Virus record (IMG/VR): IMGVR_UViG_3300037852_000519
Coordinates: 1-36,039 of that record
Strand: one strand, 5' to 3'
From: a virus
Length of the DNA stretch: 36,039 bases
Of this stretch, positions 35,443 to 36,039 are shown piece after piece. Position 1 is the first letter of the stretch. Each line of letters begins with the position of its first letter. The translations under genes and the position numbers were made by a program. Below the pieces are notes generated by a model that searched no databases, had not been told where the DNA came from, and saw only the letters and a list, made by a program, of their open reading frames with translations.

Positions 35443-36039
35443 TCAGCGCGGGAGCGTCGAAGACCGGGCCGGCGGCGGCGCGGATTTGCTCGCCGGCGCA
35501 GCGGCAGGCCGCTGCGCCGCTGCCGCGATCTGCTGCCGCATCTCTTGCTCGGCCGCCTGCAGCTTGGCGATGTCGCTCACCATTTGCACTTGGCCGGCGC
35601 CGAGCTGATCGATCCGGTACATCATCGCGCTCAGCGTCTCCATTATCGCGTCAAGCTGCCGCTGGTCGGGGGCAGGGGCGGCCGGCGCGGTCGGTGCGAC
35701 CGCTTGCGCCGCCATCGGCACCGCCGGGCTCGGCTCGTCCGCCGCGCGGTCGGACAGCCACGGCAGCGACCAGCCGTACTGCGCGGCCCAGCCCGCCGCC
35801 ATCTGTTTGGCGGCGCCGCCGTAGGACTGCCATGCCAAGGTGGCGGCGACGCCGAGGCCGACCAGGAACACGAAGCGGAGGAACGCCCGCGTGGCTCGCC
35901 TGGTGCGCGAGGGCTTCTCGACGAACAAAGGTCGTTCGACGAACTCGGTGTCGGTGGGCCGTCGACGCAGCGACGGGCTCTCGGCGACCACGAGATCGTC
36001 GGGAAACTCGGATTGGGTCGAGCTCAGCCGGGAAATCAT
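35443..36039 (-). CDS. Inner-membrane protein with C-terminal coiled coil (198 aa, N-terminus may extend beyond the window)
   Basis: The frame begins with ATG exactly at the window edge, so a longer N-terminus cannot be excluded. A polar, Arg/Glu-rich cytoplasmic region (about 1-47) precedes one hydrophobic helix (FLRFVFLVGLGVAATLAW), then an Ala/Pro-rich linker, a coiled coil (RQLDAIMETLSAMMYRIDQL…SDIAKLQAAEQEMRQQI) and a low-complexity Ala/Pro/Ser end. No enzyme motif is seen. Proteins of this layout are common in Bradyrhizobium-like chromosomes and unrelated to phage morphogenesis, so this probably marks the return to host DNA on the right side. Confidence 0.65.
   Translation of the reverse strand: MISRLSSTQSEFPDDLVVAESPSLRRRPTDTEFVERPLFVEKPSRTRRATRAFLRFVFLVGLGVAATLAWQSYGGAAKQMAAGWAAQYGWSLPWLSDRAADEPSPAVPMAAQAVAPTAPAAPAPDQRQLDAIMETLSAMMYRIDQLGAGQVQMVSDIAKLQAAEQEMRQQIAAAAQRPAAAPASKSAPPPARSSTLPR

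Noticed and set aside
1-36039. tRNA gene or attachment site for the prophage
   Set aside because: No cloverleaf or flanking att-like direct repeat was recognised in either strand; the ends of the element may be outside the window.

Overview
The window is high-GC DNA with alphaproteobacterial character. Its intergenic repeats are of kinds common in Bradyrhizobium-like and Xanthobacteraceae-like Hyphomicrobiales genomes: 'cgtcatcctgaggtgc…cctcgaaggatgg', 'cgtcattgcgag…gaagcaatccagg', 'cgtagggtgggc…gcccaccctacg' and the 'cgaaaagtgg…ccggttttcgg' palindrome. The family-level placement is inference; no rRNA or tRNA is visible to fix it.

Most of the window is the virion-morphogenesis part of a tailed-phage (podovirus-like) prophage on the + strand. 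Left edge (1-1803): a partial CDS end, a gene split by an in-frame stop, the last residues of a terminase large subunit, and two small ORFs. This end is decayed. At 1814-3169 (- strand) is a DUF2235 alpha/beta-hydrolase related to Tle1-type phospholipase effectors. From 3301 the structural genes run: small proteins, portal (4532-7000), a small structural protein (10070), a zinc-ribbon-like protein (10643), a beta-helix tailspike (11085), an appendage protein (13152), an EPVR-repeat protein (15081), a coiled-coil protein (16201), scaffold (16707), an N4-gp56-like major capsid protein (18146), a decoration-like protein (19152), small proteins, an adaptor (21171), a tail-collar fibre (22273), a tail-hub/DNA-stabilisation-like protein (24737), and three putative ejection proteins (30665, 31722, 32616). 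The last of these ends in a predicted BECR/MuF-C-like nuclease domain. An HNH-AP2 endonuclease lies beyond, bracketed by two hairpins. No integrase, replication or lysis gene is visible.

Interleaved with the phage genes are host-type or cargo genes: small secreted proteins (7587-8615, 9313-9606, 23980-24336, 26745-27206, 27443-27949), a Flp-type pilin, a SAM methyltransferase on the opposite strand, an XRE regulator, an alanine-rich coiled-coil protein, a GNAT acetyltransferase and, at the right edge, a single-pass membrane protein.

The most unusual property is how thoroughly chromosomal inverted repeats have colonised the module. At least nine families (named A-I here) fill nearly every gap, lie nested inside one another, supply stop codons, and sit in frame inside the portal, the scaffold, a small structural gene and a secreted-protein gene. 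The large structural ORFs nevertheless stay open. This is consistent with long residence under selection, perhaps as a domesticated particle (inference). The second notable item is the nuclease-tipped virion protein, followed by a roughly 900-bp graveyard of repeated, degenerate copies of its own 3' end. This resembles the displaced-tip cassettes of polymorphic toxin loci.
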